From the NCBI RefSeq assembly GCF_016405885.1, contig NZ_JAEKGC010000014.1, forward strand, positions 55,382 through 119,381: a DNA stretch of 64,000 nt, read 5' to 3'. The notes under the pieces were generated by a model. The model made no database searches. It saw only the letters and a program-made list of their open reading frames with translations, and was not told the DNA's origin. Positions 52,058 to 62,185 of the stretch are shown here, in pieces; within the stretch, counting starts at the first letter, position 1, and each line of letters opens with the position of its first letter. A program made the translations under genes and the position numbers. This DNA is from Arthrobacter sp. MSA 4-2 (lineage in GTDB: Bacteria; Actinomycetota; Actinomycetes; Actinomycetales; Micrococcaceae).

Positions 52058-52294
52058 ATGGCTTCACTGCAGCGCGGACTCGATCAGATAGCGAACCTCG
52101 GCCAACGGGGCTGGCGTGACGATCACAGCGCGGACCGGGTCCTGCAAATCTTTGCCGACCTGCGGCAGGGCGGGCTGATCGGCCCGGGCGCGATCCTCGA
52201 AGACATGCGCTCCCGCGGCTTCAGCGGGGCCGACCTTGCGCAATTGAAGATGCTTATCCGGAAGACCCCCGTGCTGGGGCCTACTCCCAGTTGA
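52058..52294 (+). CDS. Hypothetical protein, 78 residues
   Basis: A soluble helical protein (ASLQRGLDQIANLGQRGWRD ... DLRQGGLIGPGAILEDM ... LAQLKMLI). ATG at 52058 preferred over 52034 because homologous-looking sequence starts there; GGA only is seen as RBS. No domain recognised. Confidence 0.5.
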   Translation: MASLQRGLDQIANLGQRGWRDDHSADRVLQIFADLRQGGLIGPGAILEDMRSRGFSGADLAQLKMLIRKTPVLGPTPS

Positions 52295-52470
52295 GCAGGA
52301 CCCGGACGGGTGTGTAGGACCAGATCCCACTCCACAGGAAGCTTCGTCCTCGCACACATGCCCTCAACCGAACCGCTGGGCACCCTAAGCACCGCCATGT
52401 CTTTCAGCAGCATGGACTGGGGCCAGGCACCGGACACCGCCTGGAGTCAAAGGCGCCATCGTGACGCCCC

Positions 52471-52854
52471 TCAGCCCTGGGAGTCCCCGTAGTCGGGCAG
52501 CTGCTGAAGAGACCAAGTGTTGCCGTCCGGGTCAGAGAAGTACACGAAACTGCCCCACGGCTGGAGGTCCACTTCGCTTGCTTCAACGCCCTTTTCGAGG
52601 AGCATCGAACGGGCCCGGGCCGCGTCCGGCACGACGATCTGGACGCCTTTCTGCGAGCCAGGGGCCATTTCCGTGATTCCCTCTCCCAGAACAATGGAGC
52701 AGGCAGAGCCGGGCGGGGTTAACTGTACGAAGCGGACTCCTTCGCCCACCCGGTGGTCGTGATCCAGCACGAAGCCCGCCCTGTCGCGGTAGAAGCCGAT
52801 CGCCCGGTCAACGTCGGAGACCGGGATGGCAACGAGTTCGATTTTCCAATCCAT
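52471..52854 (-). CDS. VOC/glyoxalase-fold protein
   Basis: A 127-residue vicinal-oxygen-chelate protein with two beta-alpha-beta-beta-beta units: IELVAIPVSDVDRAIGFYRD and PWGSFVYFSDPDGNTWSL. Members are metal-dependent lyases, dioxygenases or antibiotic-binding proteins. AGGAGGAAG before the ATG at 52854 is an excellent RBS and rules out the longer frame. Confidence 0.9.
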   Translation of the reverse strand: MDWKIELVAIPVSDVDRAIGFYRDRAGFVLDHDHRVGEGVRFVQLTPPGSACSIVLGEGITEMAPGSQKGVQIVVPDAARARSMLLEKGVEASEVDLQPWGSFVYFSDPDGNTWSLQQLPDYGDSQG

Positions 52855-52977
52855 GAGCTTCCTCCTGTTGGTCCTGACGACCTCAGGATAGGCCGGGTTG
52901 CGGACGGAACCGGTCCTTGTTCTTTTCACACAGGACGCCGGATCCGCGGGATCGTCTGTGGCTGTGAAGGACAGTCG

Positions 52978-53100
52978 ATGGCGGAGCTGGCCGCCCGGTT
53001 CGCGTGGTCCGAGGAAAATGTGGAGCACCTACGAAGGCTCCGCCGGAACTCCCGCGCCGCCCAACTCAAAGAGGAACGCCGGGCATCCGCGCGCCGGTGA
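52978..53100 (+). CDS. Possible 40-residue basic peptide
   Basis: ATG at 52978 with AAGGA 6 bases before it opens a 40-residue helical, Arg-rich peptide (AARFAWSEENVEHLRRLRRN). No homology recognised; small size keeps confidence low. Confidence 0.35.
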   Translation: MAELAARFAWSEENVEHLRRLRRNSRAAQLKEERRASARR

Positions 53101-53258
53101 GGTGACCAGCCATCTCCGCATACATGGCCCCAGCCGGTGACGGCGGACAAAAGCTGTAGCGGCAGCGTCTCAAGACTTGATTCCTGTTTTGATTCGGCGA
53201 CATCACGGCCGCCGGTTCGAACCCCAATGAAACGTTTTCCTAGACAGAAAACTTTTTC

Positions 53259-53335
53259 TGGAGCCCCCTGCCGGATTCGAACCGGCGACCCCCTGTTTAC
53301 AAGACAGGTGCTCTGGCCAACTGAGCTAAGGAGGC
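53259..53335 (-). tRNA. tRNA-Thr (anticodon UGU)
   Basis: A 77-base cloverleaf with encoded CCA: acceptor GCCTCCT/AGGGGGC, D-arm GCTC...GAGC, anticodon stem CCTGT/ACAGG with loop CTTGTAA (anticodon at 53299-53301), T-arm GCCGG-TTCGAAT-CCGGC. Its 3' end points toward the accessory-looking 45-53 kb region, a common integration spot for mobile elements. Downstream lies AGAAAAAGTTTTCT, a small AT-rich hairpin that may end the transcript. Confidence 0.97.
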
Positions 53336-53424
53336 ATGCTGGCTTCACCAGCGGGCGCCGCCGCAGTCTCCAACACACAACGGGCGCTCCCTAAGGTTAG
53401 CCCAGCCCTCCGGTCCGGGGAAAC

Positions 53425-54279
53425 TCAGCCAAGCTTCGCCTCGACGACCTTCCCGAAGTCCGCCACGGCGTCCGGGACCTCTTTGCCGTCGACATAAACG
53501 GTCGGCGTGCCCTCGATGCCGGCGGCCTGCGCGGCCTCCGTCGTGTACTTCACCCAGGGCCGGAAAGTGCCCTCGGACAGGCAGGTGGAGATGTCTCCGG
53601 CACCCACCTCGGCCGCCATATCGGCCAGCCCGCCGTCGTCGAGCTCACCGCTTTCGAAGTTGGCGAACAGCGCGGTGGAGAAGTCGAAGTAGCTGTCCTG
53701 CGCCGTATCCGCCACGCAGGCGAGCGCACTGGCCCCCCGCGAGGAGTAGTCGTCGCGGGAGTTGCGGTCGAGGTAGGCGACGTTGCGGTATTCGAGGGTG
53801 ATGTCACCGGCATTGAGCCAGCGCCGGAGGTCATCCGAGTACTCGTTCTCGAAGTTGGAACAGTGGACGCAGTTCACGTCGACGTAGGCGACCACCGGGA
53901 TGGGCGCCCCGTCCGCGGCAGGCTCCACACCCGGCGGCAGGTCCGCTCCCGGCGCGGGCTCCTCCGGCAAAGATGCTACGTCGACCTCGCTGACCTCGGT
54001 CTCGGCAAGTTTGGAAGTCGAAACCAGGGTGATTCCGCCCTGGTCATTGCCGTGCTGCGGCGCCGGACCGGCGTCGGGCACCCGCCCGCGGATGTTGCTG
54101 GCGACAACGAGCGCGATGACGACGGCGATCACGACGGCAGCGGCCACCACGCCCCACCGGATCAGCAGCGAGTTCCGCCGGGCGGCGCGTTCGGCCGCCT
54201 CGCGCTGGAGCCGTGCCCGCTCGCGGGCCTCCGTTGTTCGCTCGGCCTTGCTGGGCTTGCGGGAATTGCTCGGTGCCAT
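53425..54279 (-). CDS. Membrane-anchored DsbA-like thioredoxin-fold protein
   Basis: A 284-residue protein: charged cytoplasmic tail (about 1-35, rich in Arg/Glu/Ala), one membrane helix (about 42-64), then a DsbA/thioredoxin domain facing outside with active site Cys-Val-His-Cys in VDVNCVHCSNFE and a cis-Pro loop in GTPTVYVDG. It should oxidise or isomerise disulfides in exported proteins. ATG at 54279 has AGAAGGA before it. Confidence 0.87.
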   Translation of the reverse strand: MAPSNSRKPSKAERTTEARERARLQREAAERAARRNSLLIRWGVVAAAVVIAVVIALVVASNIRGRVPDAGPAPQHGNDQGGITLVSTSKLAETEVSEVDVASLPEEPAPGADLPPGVEPAADGAPIPVVAYVDVNCVHCSNFENEYSDDLRRWLNAGDITLEYRNVAYLDRNSRDDYSSRGASALACVADTAQDSYFDFSTALFANFESGELDDGGLADMAAEVGAGDISTCLSEGTFRPWVKYTTEAAQAAGIEGTPTVYVDGKEVPDAVADFGKVVEAKLG

Positions 54280-54372
54280 CGGTCCTTCTGCCTTACCTGC
54301 TTCTCCGGGACGCTTCCCGATCCGCCCCAGTTTATCGGGGCTGGCCGGTGCCCCTAACCGATAGAGTTCATC

Positions 54373-54384
54373 AGTAGGCCTACT
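54373..54384. promoter_or_regulatory. Palindrome upstream of otsA
   Basis: AGTAGGCCTACT, a perfect 12-bp palindrome flanked by TC and AATC, 17 bases before the otsA ATG and just ahead of its AGGAGAG RBS. Similar elements precede three genes at 14-17.6 kb. Confidence 0.5.
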
Positions 54385-54401
54385 AATCGCAGGAGAGTTC
54401 A

Positions 54402-55865
54402 ATGAGCGAAGCCACAACGGCAGCGGATTCCGACACCGACTACGGCGACTTTGACTTCATCGTTGTCTCCAACCGACTAGCGGTCGACCGCGTCACGGAC
54501 GACGAAGGCAACAGCTCGTGGCGCCGCTCCCCCGGCGGCCTCGTGACGGCCCTTGCGCCGGTCATGGCCAAGACCGACGGCGCTTGGGTCGGCTGGCACG
54601 GCGCACCCGACGAGACCCTCGAGCCCTTCGATGAAGGAAACATGCGCCTTGTCCCGGTGCCGTTGAGCGAGGACGAGGTGGAGCTCTATTACGAGGGGTT
54701 CTCGAACGCGACCCTCTGGCCGCTCTACCACGATGTCATCGCGCCGCCGGAGTTCCACCGCACCTGGTGGGATGCCTACCGCCGGGTCAACGAGCGCTTC
54801 GCGAAGGCCACCGCCGCATCGGCGGCCCATGGCGCCACGGTGTGGGTGCAGGACTACCAGCTGCAGCTGGTGCCGAAGCTGCTGCGCAAGGCCCGCCCCG
54901 ACCTCGTCATCGGTTTCTTCAACCACATCCCGTTCCCGCCGCTGGAGATCTTCGCGCAGCTGCCCTGGCGCCGGCAGGTCATCGAGGGGCTGCTCGGTGC
55001 GGACCTCATCGGCTTTCAGCGCCCAAGCGACGCAAGTAACTTCCTGCGCTGCGTCCGCCGCTTCCTCGGCCACACCATCCGCCAGCAGCAGGTGCAGGTC
55101 CCCGCGGACGGCGACGCGCCCGCCTACGTCTCCCGCGCCGAGGCGTTCCCCATCTCGATCGACGTGAACGCCATCACCGAACTGGCCAAACGCCAGGACA
55201 TCATCGAGCGCTCCCGGGAGATCCGCCGGGAGCTCGGCAACCCCAAGCACGTCCTGCTGGGCGTGGACCGCCTTGACTACACCAAGGGCATCGGGCACCG
55301 ACTCAAGGCCTACGGGGAACTCCTCGAGGACGGCTCCATCACCGTTGAAGACGCCGCGCTGATCCAGGTGGCAAGCCCCAGCCGGGAACGCGTGGAGCAG
55401 TACCGCCTCCTCCGGGAGGAGATCGAGGGCGCCGTGGGCCGCATCAACGGCACCTACGACACCATGAAGAACACGGCGATCCGGTACCTCCACCACAGCT
55501 ACCCGGTCGAGGAAATGGTCGCCCTGTACCTCGCCGCCGACGTCATGCTCGTCACGGCGCTGCGCGACGGGATGAACCTCGTGGCCAAGGAGTATGTGGC
55601 GGCCCGCACCGAGAACCGCGGCGCCCTGGTGCTCAGCGAGTTCGCCGGCGCCGCCGACACCCTCCGCCAGGCCGTGCTGGTCAACCCCCACGACATCGAC
55701 GGGCTGAAGTCCGCGATGGTCACCGCCCTGAACATGCCCCCGGCCGAAGGCATCCGCAGGATGCGCATCATGCGCCGCCAGGTGCTCCAGAACGATGTCG
55801 AACGCTGGTCGCAGGCGTTCCTGACCGCCCTGCGCAACGGTTCGGCAGGCAACAGCGATGCCTGA
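54402..55865 (+). CDS. otsA: Trehalose-6-phosphate synthase
   Basis: A 487-residue GT20 glycosyltransferase making trehalose 6-phosphate from UDP/GDP-glucose and glucose 6-phosphate, for osmotic and desiccation protection. Seen: VVSNRLAVDR at the N-terminus, VWVQDYQLQLVPKLLRK, NHIPFPPLEIF, GVDRLDYTKGI and DGMNLVAKEYVA. A 15-residue acidic tail precedes the fold. RBS AGGAGAG. Its stop overlaps the otsB start by eight bases (ATGCCTGA), so the two are coupled. Confidence 0.96.
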   Translation: MSEATTAADSDTDYGDFDFIVVSNRLAVDRVTDDEGNSSWRRSPGGLVTALAPVMAKTDGAWVGWHGAPDETLEPFDEGNMRLVPVPLSEDEVELYYEGFSNATLWPLYHDVIAPPEFHRTWWDAYRRVNERFAKATAASAAHGATVWVQDYQLQLVPKLLRKARPDLVIGFFNHIPFPPLEIFAQLPWRRQVIEGLLGADLIGFQRPSDASNFLRCVRRFLGHTIRQQQVQVPADGDAPAYVSRAEAFPISIDVNAITELAKRQDIIERSREIRRELGNPKHVLLGVDRLDYTKGIGHRLKAYGELLEDGSITVEDAALIQVASPSRERVEQYRLLREEIEGAVGRINGTYDTMKNTAIRYLHHSYPVEEMVALYLAADVMLVTALRDGMNLVAKEYVAARTENRGALVLSEFAGAADTLRQAVLVNPHDIDGLKSAMVTALNMPPAEGIRRMRIMRRQVLQNDVERWSQAFLTALRNGSAGNSDA

Positions 55866-56646
55866 GCGCACCGACCTCCGGGCTGCCCTTGAGGAACTCG
55901 CCGCAACACCGGTGCTGCTCATCGCGCTCGACTTCGACGGCGTCCTCTCGCCGCTGGTCGAGCGGGCCGAGGACGCCCGTCCGCTCCCCCGGTCCTCGGC
56001 GGCCCTGAAGGCCCTGGCCGCGCTGCCGTCGACGACGACGGCACTGATCTCGGGGCGCGCGCTCGGCAGCCTGAGGCAGGTGGCCTCCCCGGAGCCGGAA
56101 ACCCTGCTGATTGGCAGCCACGGCGCCGAAACCTGGACCGGCCCGGACGCCGCACCCCTGACCCTCGACCCCCTGCAGGCCGAACTGCTCGACGCGGCGG
56201 CCGACATCGTCGAGAGCGTCGTCGCGGCTCATCCCGGCACGTGGCTCGAGTCCAAGCCGGCCGGCGTCGTCCTTCACACCCGGTCGGCCGCCGACGACGT
56301 CGCCGCAGACGCTGTGGCTGCCGCCCGCGACGGCCTGGCCGGGCTGGACGGGCTCAAGGTCACCGACGGAAAGCGGGTCCTCGAAGTATCGGTGGTTCAC
56401 GCCGACAAGGGTCAGGGACTGGGGCTGCTGAGGGAGCTCAGCGGGGCCACAGCGGTGCTCTTCGCCGGCGACGACGTCACCGACGAGCACGCCTTCGGCG
56501 TCCTGCAGCCCCAGGACGTCGGCATCAAGATCGGTGAAGGCAGCACAGCGGCCCGCTACCGCCTGGGCTCCCCCGAGGACCTTGCCGGCGCCCTTGAGGA
56601 CCTCCTTGCCCTGCGTCGCGAATGTGCTTCCCCCAACCATTCGTGA
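55858..56646 (+). CDS. otsB: Trehalose-6-phosphate phosphatase
   Basis: A 262-residue HAD phosphatase that converts trehalose 6-phosphate to trehalose. Nucleophile motif LDFDGVLSPL (Asp25, Asp27), LLIGSHGAE, the LEVSVVHADKGQG lysine motif and FAGDDVTDEHAF. The ATG at 55858 lies inside otsA, fixing the start by coupling. Confidence 0.95.
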   Translation: MPERTDLRAALEELAATPVLLIALDFDGVLSPLVERAEDARPLPRSSAALKALAALPSTTTALISGRALGSLRQVASPEPETLLIGSHGAETWTGPDAAPLTLDPLQAELLDAAADIVESVVAAHPGTWLESKPAGVVLHTRSAADDVAADAVAAARDGLAGLDGLKVTDGKRVLEVSVVHADKGQGLGLLRELSGATAVLFAGDDVTDEHAFGVLQPQDVGIKIGEGSTAARYRLGSPEDLAGALEDLLALRRECASPNHS

Positions 56647-56760
56647 CATACTCCAAGTGGGTATCGACCGGCTCGCCGGTTCTATCCGCCACAACTGAAT
56701 AACTCTCCATTCACTACGGATCGTCGGGCACGTACCTGCCCGTGAAAAGGAAACAAGAAA

Positions 56761-57849
<1,089 letters not shown>

Positions 57850-57865
57850 TTCAACGCATTTCCGG

Positions 57866-57917
57866 CAATGCGGTGGTTCCCATGCTGCGTCTTCACAGAC
57901 GGGGGACCACCGCATTG
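57866..57917 (+). terminator. Terminator after the sugar-ABC ATPase gene
   Basis: CAATGCGGTGGT pairs perfectly with ACCACCGCATTG (12 bp), with further pairing TCCC/GGGG in the large loop, followed by CGGTTTAA. It lies 17 bases after the stop. Confidence 0.75.
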
Positions 57918-57993
57918 CGGTTTAAGCTGACGGACTTCATGCTTTGAGCACTCCCAGTGACCGCGCACCGGCGGTCCTACAGAAGGCAACACG

Positions 57994-59355
57994 ATGACCG
58001 AGACCTACAACGCCAACTGGCACGACGAACCGACCGACTATGCGCAGACGGGCAAGCTGCCACGCATCCGGACTGCCCCTCCGGAATCGGCGCTGGGCTC
58101 ACTGAACATCACCGCGGCCTCCGCCGATCCCGAGCTGCTCGACCTGCCCTGGCACATCGCCCTCGAGGAATGGCCGACAGAGACCCTTGCGGCCCTCCCC
58201 CGCGGTATCTCCCGCCACATCGTGCGGTTCGCGCACCTCGGGGGTTCGGTCATCGCCGTGAAGGAAACCAGCGAGCACATCGCCCGCCACGAATACCACA
58301 TGCTGCGTAAGCTCCAGCGCCTCGATGTGCCGTGCGTCGAACCCGTCGCGGTCATCACCGGGCGCACCACCCCCGACGGCACCGAGCTCGACCCGGTGCT
58401 GGTCACCCGGCACCTGAAGTTCTCGATGCCCTACCGCGCCCTGTTCTCCCAGACGCTGCGCCGGGACACCCTCACCCGTCTGATCGATGCGCAGGCCCTC
58501 CTGCTGGTGCGCCTGCACCTCATCGGGTTCTACTGGGGCGACGTCTCGCTGTCGAACACGCTGTTCCGGCGCGACGCCGGCGCCTTCGCCGCCTATCTGG
58601 TGGACGCCGAGACCGGAGAGCTCTACCCGGAACTCTCGAGCGGCCAGCGGGAGTACGACCTCGAGATCGCGCGCGTCAACATCGCCGGCGAGCTGATGGA
58701 CCTCGCAGAGGGCGGGTTGATTGAGGAGAAGGTCGACCCGCTGGCCACCAGCGAGCTGATCATGGACAGCTACCGCAGGCTGTGGACCGAGCTTACGGCG
58801 CGGGAGTCATTCGAACTCGGAGAACGCTGGCGCGTCAACGCCCGCATCCGCCGGCTCAACGACCTCGGCTTCGACGTGGAGGAATATGTCATCAGCACGG
58901 TCGCCGACGGCTCCCGGATTCAGCTGCAGCCGAAGGTTGTCGACGCCGGCCACCACAGCCGCCGGCTGCTCCGCCTGACCGGCATCGACGCCCAGGAGAA
59001 CCAGGCCCGCAGGCTGCTCAACGACATGGACGCCTACCGGGCGGACAACAACAACCTCGACGTCGACGAGGAGATCAGCGCCCACCTGTGGGTCAGCGAA
59101 GTCTTTGAACCGATTGTGCGGTCGGTACCGCGTGAGCTCGGCGGCAAGCTCGAGCCGGCCGAGGTGGTGCATGAGGTGCTTGAACACCGGTGGTACATGT
59201 CCGAGCGGCAGGACCGCAACGTGCCCATGGCAGAGGCGGTGCAGTCCTACCTCGACTCCGAGCTGCGGCACCGGCGCGACGAGGCTGAGATCATGCTGAC
59301 CGCCGATTCGAAGACCATCGGGCTCGACGGAGACAACAGCTTCCCGGACAGTTAA
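57994..59355 (+). CDS. DUF4032 kinase-like protein
   Basis: A 453-residue protein with a protein-kinase-like N-terminal half: SVIAVKETSEHIARHEYHML (Lys and Glu of the N-lobe), then HLIGFYWGDVSLSNTLF (Asp and Asn of the catalytic loop) and the metal Asp in YLVDAETGE. DUF4032 fills the C-terminal half. Similar to LPS-kinase/RIO-like folds, but the substrate is unknown. GAAGGCAA before ATG. Frequently neighbours sugar-ABC ATPase genes in actinobacteria, so a link to carbohydrate metabolism is likely. Confidence 0.87.
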   Translation: MTETYNANWHDEPTDYAQTGKLPRIRTAPPESALGSLNITAASADPELLDLPWHIALEEWPTETLAALPRGISRHIVRFAHLGGSVIAVKETSEHIARHEYHMLRKLQRLDVPCVEPVAVITGRTTPDGTELDPVLVTRHLKFSMPYRALFSQTLRRDTLTRLIDAQALLLVRLHLIGFYWGDVSLSNTLFRRDAGAFAAYLVDAETGELYPELSSGQREYDLEIARVNIAGELMDLAEGGLIEEKVDPLATSELIMDSYRRLWTELTARESFELGERWRVNARIRRLNDLGFDVEEYVISTVADGSRIQLQPKVVDAGHHSRRLLRLTGIDAQENQARRLLNDMDAYRADNNNLDVDEEISAHLWVSEVFEPIVRSVPRELGGKLEPAEVVHEVLEHRWYMSERQDRNVPMAEAVQSYLDSELRHRRDEAEIMLTADSKTIGLDGDNSFPDS

Positions 59356-59357
59356 AC

Positions 59358-59390
59358 GCCGAACCCCGCCCGGTCAAGGCGGGGTTCGGC
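59358..59390. terminator. Bidirectional terminator
   Basis: Perfect 13-bp stem GCCGAACCCCGCC with its complement and a 7-base loop, three bases after the DUF4032 stop and 12 bases from the convergent DUF4190 gene stop. Confidence 0.8.
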
Positions 59391-59401
59391 TCAGCCGGTC
59401 C

Positions 59402-59950
59402 TTAGGGACACTGGATTTCCTGGCCTCGGAACTCGTGCAGTCCGGGGCCCGCCTGCTCGCAGAAGTCGGCGACTTCGCCGATGAACGGGGCCGCAGCAAC
59501 CAGCAGGAGGATCGCCAGGACCAGCAGGATGGTGAAAAGGGCACCCACGATGATGCCCGCCACCGCGAGGCCGTTGCCCATCCCGGCCTTCTTCGACTTC
59601 ACCAGGGCCACGATGCTCAAAATCAGGCCCACCGGGGCCAAAACAATCGCCAGGATAAGCCCCACAATGCCCAGGGTGCGTCCGGGGTTTTCCCGCGGTC
59701 CCTGCTGGCCCGGGTAACCGCCTCCTGGGTAGCCCTGGCCGTACGGCGACTGGCCGTAAGCCGGCTGGCCCGGGCCCTGCCCGTAGGCGGGCTGGCCGTA
59801 CGGGGCGGGTGACTGGCCGTAGGCGGGCTGGCCGTACGGCGACTGGCCGGGGTTGGACGATCCCGAGGTTCCAGAGCTTCCGCCCGGGCCCTTGCCGTAC
59901 GGATCGTTGGAACCGGGTCCGCCGTGCGGACCTGCTGGGTTGTCTGACAC
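59402..59950 (-). CDS. DUF4190 membrane protein with YGQ-rich tail
   Basis: A 182-residue protein. Residues 1-90 are a disordered Gly/Pro/Tyr/Gln/Ser-rich tail with repeated PYGQPAYGQ units; residues 95-160 are a DUF4190 domain of two membrane helices (TLGIVGLILAIVLAPVGLIL and GLAVAGIIVGALFTILLVLA). GTG at 59950 has AGGGG before it. Similar in design to the TM2 protein at 6483; such tails may mediate protein clustering at the membrane. Confidence 0.8.
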   Translation of the reverse strand: MSDNPAGPHGGPGSNDPYGKGPGGSSGTSGSSNPGQSPYGQPAYGQSPAPYGQPAYGQGPGQPAYGQSPYGQGYPGGGYPGQQGPRENPGRTLGIVGLILAIVLAPVGLILSIVALVKSKKAGMGNGLAVAGIIVGALFTILLVLAILLLVAAAPFIGEVADFCEQAGPGLHEFRGQEIQCP

Positions 59951-60272
59951 TTGCGCCCCTGCAATCTTGTTGGTGCAGGAACGAACTCCTGCAGTGGCCC
60001 CACGGGCCTCTGGGCCGAGAATATCACCGCAGAGCGGGCGTGTCCGGGGGTCGGGCCGGCTCGCCCGAACGACCGGCCGAAGCTCCATCCCGACTGCCAT
60101 CCCGGCTGCCCTCCCGACCGCCATCCCACCGGCTGCCGGACACCGCCGCAGAGCGCAGACCCGACACCCAGCCGCAGGACGGACCACCGCCGAATCCCCT
60201 CAGCGCCACCCCGCCGGACCGGGAGCACCCCTCCTCCGGCATCGACGCAGAGGGTGTGGTAAATATCATCCG
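59951..60272. other. Intergenic region
   Basis: About 320 bases with no convincing gene on either strand. It holds a 12-bp tandem repeat (60085-60132). Confidence 0.5.
60085..60132. repeat. 12-bp tandem repeat
   Basis: Four units of CCATCCCGACTG type beginning at 60085, 60097, 60109 and 60121, with one to three mismatches each. Noncoding as far as can be seen. Confidence 0.65.
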
Positions 60273-60286
60273 TGCAAACGTTTGCA
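60273..60286. promoter_or_regulatory. LacI-type operator O1
   Basis: TGCAAACGTTTGCA, a perfect 14-bp palindrome with the central CG of LacI/GalR-family sites, 122 bases before the alpha-glucosidase ATG at 60408 (or 113 before 60399). Confidence 0.85.
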
Positions 60287-60361
60287 TAGCGGGAAGAACA
60301 AGATGCCTAGTCGCGCTGAGGTTTCCGGCGTGTAACGGCTTGAACACGCGGAATATGGGCC

Positions 60362-60375
60362 TGCAAGCGCTTTCA
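60362..60375. promoter_or_regulatory. LacI-type operator O2
   Basis: TGCAAGCGCTTTCA, a near-palindrome of the same type, 32 bases before the ATG at 60408. The distance to O1 is 89 bp centre to centre, about eight and a half helical turns. Confidence 0.8.
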
Positions 60376-60407
60376 TTATTGGTGGTTGCGGGTCTACGAT
60401 GTTTCCC

Positions 60408-62141
60408 ATGTCCTTTTCAGCGGCCGTCGACACGGCAGGTTTCAGCGCTCCCGACGGAGCTGTCACTTTCCATGACCCCATCCATACGCAGCACGCCGAC
60501 GATGCGTGGTGGCGCTCCTCGGTGATCTACCAGGTGTACCCCCGGTCCTTCCGCGACGCGAACGGCGACGGCATGGGCGACCTTGCCGGCGTGCGTGAGG
60601 AGCTGGAGCATCTCGTCCGGCTCAACGTGGATGCCGTCTGGCTCTCCCCCTTCTTCACCTCGCCTCAGCGCGACGGCGGTTACGACGTCGCGGACTACTG
60701 CGACGTCGACCCCCTGTTCGGAACTCTGGCCGACTTCGATGCGCTGACCACCCGTGCCACCGAACTCGGAATTAAGGTCATCGTCGACCTCGTGCCGAAC
60801 CACGCTTCGAGCGAACATGTTCTCTTCAAGCGGGCCCTAGCTGCCCCGGCCGGTTCACCGGAACGTGCAATGTTCATCTTCAGGGACGGGCAGGGCGAGC
60901 ATGGGGAGCTTCCGCCCAACAACTGGCAGTCCCACTTCGGCGGTCCGGCCTGGACCCGCGTGGTCAACAGCGACGGGTCGGGCGGACAGTGGTATCTCCA
61001 CCTCTTCGATTCCTCCCAGCCCGACTTCAACTGGGACAACCAGGCGGTGCGGGACGAGTTCGAGCGCATCCTGCGCTTTTGGCTTGACCGCGGCGTCGGT
61101 GGATTCCGGGTCGATGTCGCCCATGCCCTGGTCAAGGCCGAAGGGTTGCCGGACTGGGGCGGGCGCGCCGACGGCAGCTCAAGCGAAGGCTTCCCGGGTC
61201 ATGAGGCTCCAATGTTCGGGCAGCAGGAGATCCATGCGATCTACCGCAGCTGGCGCAAGATCCTCGATGAGTACGACGGCGACCGGGTGCTCTGCGCCGA
61301 AGCCACCATCGACCCCCTGCCGCGGCTGACCGACTGGGTCCGCCCGGATGAAATGCACCAGGCATTCAATTTCGCCTACCTGCACCACCCGTGGAACGCG
61401 CATGGTCTGCGCAACGTCATCTCCAGCTCCTTTGAGGCCTTCGACAGTGTCGACGCGCCCACCACCTGGGTGCTGAGCAACCACGACGTCGTCCGCCACG
61501 CGACACGCTTCGGGCTCGGCGAGGACTTTCCCCGTCCCGGTGATGGAATCGGCCACCTCGATCCGCAGCCGGACACCGCAACCGGGCTGGACCGCGCCCG
61601 TGCGGCCTCCCTTGCCATGTTCGCCCTTCCCGGCGGCATCTACCTCTACCAGGGCGAGGAGCTCGGCCTGCCCGACCACACCACCATGCCGGCTGAGTTC
61701 CGCCAAGATCCCACCTTCGCGAGGACCGGCGGGGAACGGCTCGGACGTGACGGATGCCGGGTTCCCCTTCCGTGGCGTGCGGAGGAGCCGGCCTATGGTT
61801 TCGGGACAGCGGACACCCCCTGGCTGCCGCAGCCCGAGAGCTGGAAGGCTCTCGCCGTCGACCGCCAGGACTCCGACCCCGGGTCGACGCTGAACCTCTA
61901 CCGCTCGGCGCTTCGCCTGCGGCGTGAACTGGGCCTTGGAGCCGGATCGCTGCAGTGGAGCATGGAGTACGAGAACAGCGACACCGTGGCGTTCCGCAAC
62001 GGCGACGTCGTCGTCCTGATCAACATGGGAGAATTCGATACGCAGCTGCCCGGCGGCTCGATTCTGGCGGCAAGCCACCCCGAGGCGGGCGCCAACGGGC
62101 TTCTCGCACCCAACCACTGTGTGTGGCTGAAGCTTAACTAA
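60408..62141 (+). CDS. GH13 alpha-glucosidase
   Basis: A 577-residue (580 from ATG 60399) cytoplasmic glycoside hydrolase family 13 enzyme of the oligo-1,6-glucosidase/alpha-glucosidase group. Seen: VYPRSFRDANGDGMGDLAGV, region I DLVPNHAS, region II GFRVDVAHAL with nucleophile Asp236, the acid/base Glu in LCAEATI and region IV LSNHDVVRH. It releases glucose from maltose, isomaltose or trehalose-type sugars. Flanked by two LacI-type operators upstream and a LacI gene 44 bases downstream, so it is a LacI-controlled catabolic gene. Confidence 0.93.
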   Translation: MSFSAAVDTAGFSAPDGAVTFHDPIHTQHADDAWWRSSVIYQVYPRSFRDANGDGMGDLAGVREELEHLVRLNVDAVWLSPFFTSPQRDGGYDVADYCDVDPLFGTLADFDALTTRATELGIKVIVDLVPNHASSEHVLFKRALAAPAGSPERAMFIFRDGQGEHGELPPNNWQSHFGGPAWTRVVNSDGSGGQWYLHLFDSSQPDFNWDNQAVRDEFERILRFWLDRGVGGFRVDVAHALVKAEGLPDWGGRADGSSSEGFPGHEAPMFGQQEIHAIYRSWRKILDEYDGDRVLCAEATIDPLPRLTDWVRPDEMHQAFNFAYLHHPWNAHGLRNVISSSFEAFDSVDAPTTWVLSNHDVVRHATRFGLGEDFPRPGDGIGHLDPQPDTATGLDRARAASLAMFALPGGIYLYQGEELGLPDHTTMPAEFRQDPTFARTGGERLGRDGCRVPLPWRAEEPAYGFGTADTPWLPQPESWKALAVDRQDSDPGSTLNLYRSALRLRRELGLGAGSLQWSMEYENSDTVAFRNGDVVVLINMGEFDTQLPGGSILAASHPEAGANGLLAPNHCVWLKLN

Positions 62142-62185
62142 AGCGGCCGGGCTTCCCAGGCCCGATCCGAAGGGGGGAGGACGCC

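Noticed and set aside
53208..53226. Second GGTTCGAACC next to tRNA-Thr
   Set aside because: Short palindrome only; flanks cannot form a tRNA stem, and it is not a copy of the tRNA 3' end.
60024..60347. 107-residue minus-strand frame upstream of the alpha-glucosidase
   Set aside because: Contains the 12-bp repeat and a LacI operator, has no RBS, and has low-complexity composition.
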